This document shows positions 4,543 through 5,071 of a stretch of 5,071 bases of DNA, in pieces. Position numbers and translations under genes: made by a program. The notes under the pieces were generated by a model. The model saw only the letters and a program-made list of their open reading frames with translations, made no database searches and was not told the origin of the DNA. The stretch is from Candidatus Methanophagaceae archaeon (GTDB lineage: Archaea; Halobacteriota; Syntropharchaeia; Alkanophagales; Methanospirareceae), in the NCBI GenBank assembly GCA_013374505.1, contig QENJ01000302.1, forward strand, positions 1 to 5,071, given 5' to 3'. Position 1 is the first letter of the stretch. Each line of letters opens with the position of its first letter.

Positions 4543-5071
4543 CTAATTAGCAGCCACCTTAGCTGCCTGACCAGATACCAAACCGACAATTTCACTTAAT
4601 GAAATCCCCATTCTACATAATTTTGCCCACATCACCTTCATATTATGTGCCGTGCACACCAGATTAAACTCATTACGCACATTCGCTATACCCCGAGTAA
4701 GGAACTCAAAAAACTTCATATTATACTTGATATTCCCAAACGGCCATTCAACAGTTGCCTTTCGCTTTTTGTACTCTTCTTTACCCGCTTCTGACTGCAT
4801 CTTAGCAGCCATCCGCCTGCGTTCCGCCTCATAGTCATCGCTAGTGATTTTCCTTTTTTTGCCTTTTCCGGCACATTCTGCCTGAAACGGGCATTCACTG
4901 CAGTTCGCACCAGAATATGAGTACTGTAACTTACCTTTAACCATATATTCACCCTTCCTGACGAGTACGTCACCATTAGGGCATATAAACTGGTCATTCG
5001 CTTCGTCATACTCGAACTTATCTTTCGAATACGGGTTATCCACAATTTTCTTGCCCTTATGCTCCTGCGCC
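4543..5071 (-). CDS. IS1182-family DDE transposase, C-terminal part (cut by window edge)
   Basis: The frame is open to the right edge (AQEHKGKKIV precedes the GTG at 5043), so the start lies outside; about 175 C-terminal residues are seen, ending AAKVAAN at the TAG. Counting from that GTG, the visible parts are ENPYSKDKF-like DNPYSKDKFEYDEANDQFIC (2-21, as MDNPYS...), a cysteine-rich insert CPNG...CSECPFQAEC (about 21-59) that may bind zinc, a basic segment (GKGKKRK), and the C-terminal DDE domain part with KATVEWPFGNIKYNMKFFEF (about 94-113) and RGIANVRNEFNLVCTAHNMK (117-136). The E of ATVEWPFG is the expected last acidic catalytic residue. The enzyme cuts and joins the IS ends. No frameshift or stop is seen in the visible part, so the gene may be intact; the N-terminal catalytic aspartates are not in the window. 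Confidence 0.88.
   Translation of the reverse strand, partial: AQEHKGKKIVDNPYSKDKFEYDEANDQFICPNGDVLVRKGEYMVKGKLQYSYSGANCSECPFQAECAGKGKKRKITSDDYEAERRRMAAKMQSEAGKEEYKKRKATVEWPFGNIKYNMKFFEFLTRGIANVRNEFNLVCTAHNMKVMWAKLCRMGISLSEIVGLVSGQAAKVAAN

Larger units (their letters stand above)
4423..5071 (-). mobile_element. IS1182-type insertion sequence, 3' end (continues past right edge)
   Basis: The element consists of a terminal sequence GAGGCTGTCCCACAAAAA (4423-4440), a 102-bp untranslated stretch and the transposase C-terminal part on the minus strand. GAGGCTGTCCCA followed by an A-run is typical of ends in this IS group. The opposite end and any target duplication are outside the window or not recognisable, so the exact boundary (within a few bases of 4423) is inferred. 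Confidence 0.75.

Noticed and set aside
4259..4595. Minus-strand frames crossing the IS end
   Set aside because: They run across the terminal repeat and the A/C-rich stretch, which gives artificial W/F/V-rich protein; not a plausible gene.

Overview
The window looks like part of a euryarchaeal genome from the methanogen or anaerobic-methanotroph group. Three protein families support this. The first gene is methanogenesis marker protein 3 (UPF0288), known essentially only from organisms with methyl-coenzyme M reductase. A large surface protein has a PD40 propeller, a PEGA domain and a PGF-CTERM-like tail, a typically archaeal arrangement. A CcmB-type heme exporter subunit implies c-type cytochromes, as in cytochrome-containing methanogens and ANME archaea. 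Candidate promoters are archaeal TATA-type. Assignment to a particular clade is inference.

Layout, left to right. Positions 1-917 (+) hold the 3' part of mmp3, running in from the left edge. Positions 918-1080 contain only an open fragment without a start and a small hairpin. Positions 1081-1242 (-) encode a 53-residue small membrane protein with a good Shine-Dalgarno site and a GTG start. Positions 1431-1679 (+) encode an 82-residue, strongly basic protein. ATTGGTAA sequence lies on both sides of it: a half site before the start and a perfect 22-bp palindrome directly after the stop. Positions 1680-1987 are largely non-coding, with one weak mini-ORF and the promoter region of the next gene, including a perfect 7-3-7 inverted repeat. 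Positions 1988-3562 (+) encode the exported, anchored propeller/PEGA protein. Positions 3583-4317 (-) encode CcmB, convergent with it. From about 4423 to the right edge is the 3' end of an IS1182-type insertion sequence: terminal sequence, an A/C-rich untranslated stretch, and the C-terminal part of the transposase on the minus strand.

The genes do not form one obvious pathway. mmp3 belongs to methyl-coenzyme M reductase biology, ccmB to cytochrome c maturation, and the propeller protein to the cell surface. No ccmA partner is visible next to ccmB, and the insertion sequence ends about 105 bp upstream of it. No CRISPR array, rRNA or tRNA was seen. I found no convincing new multi-gene system. 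The most worthwhile loci are the palindrome-flanked small gene, the unlisted small membrane protein, the operator-like repeat before the surface protein, and the isolated ccmB beside an IS.
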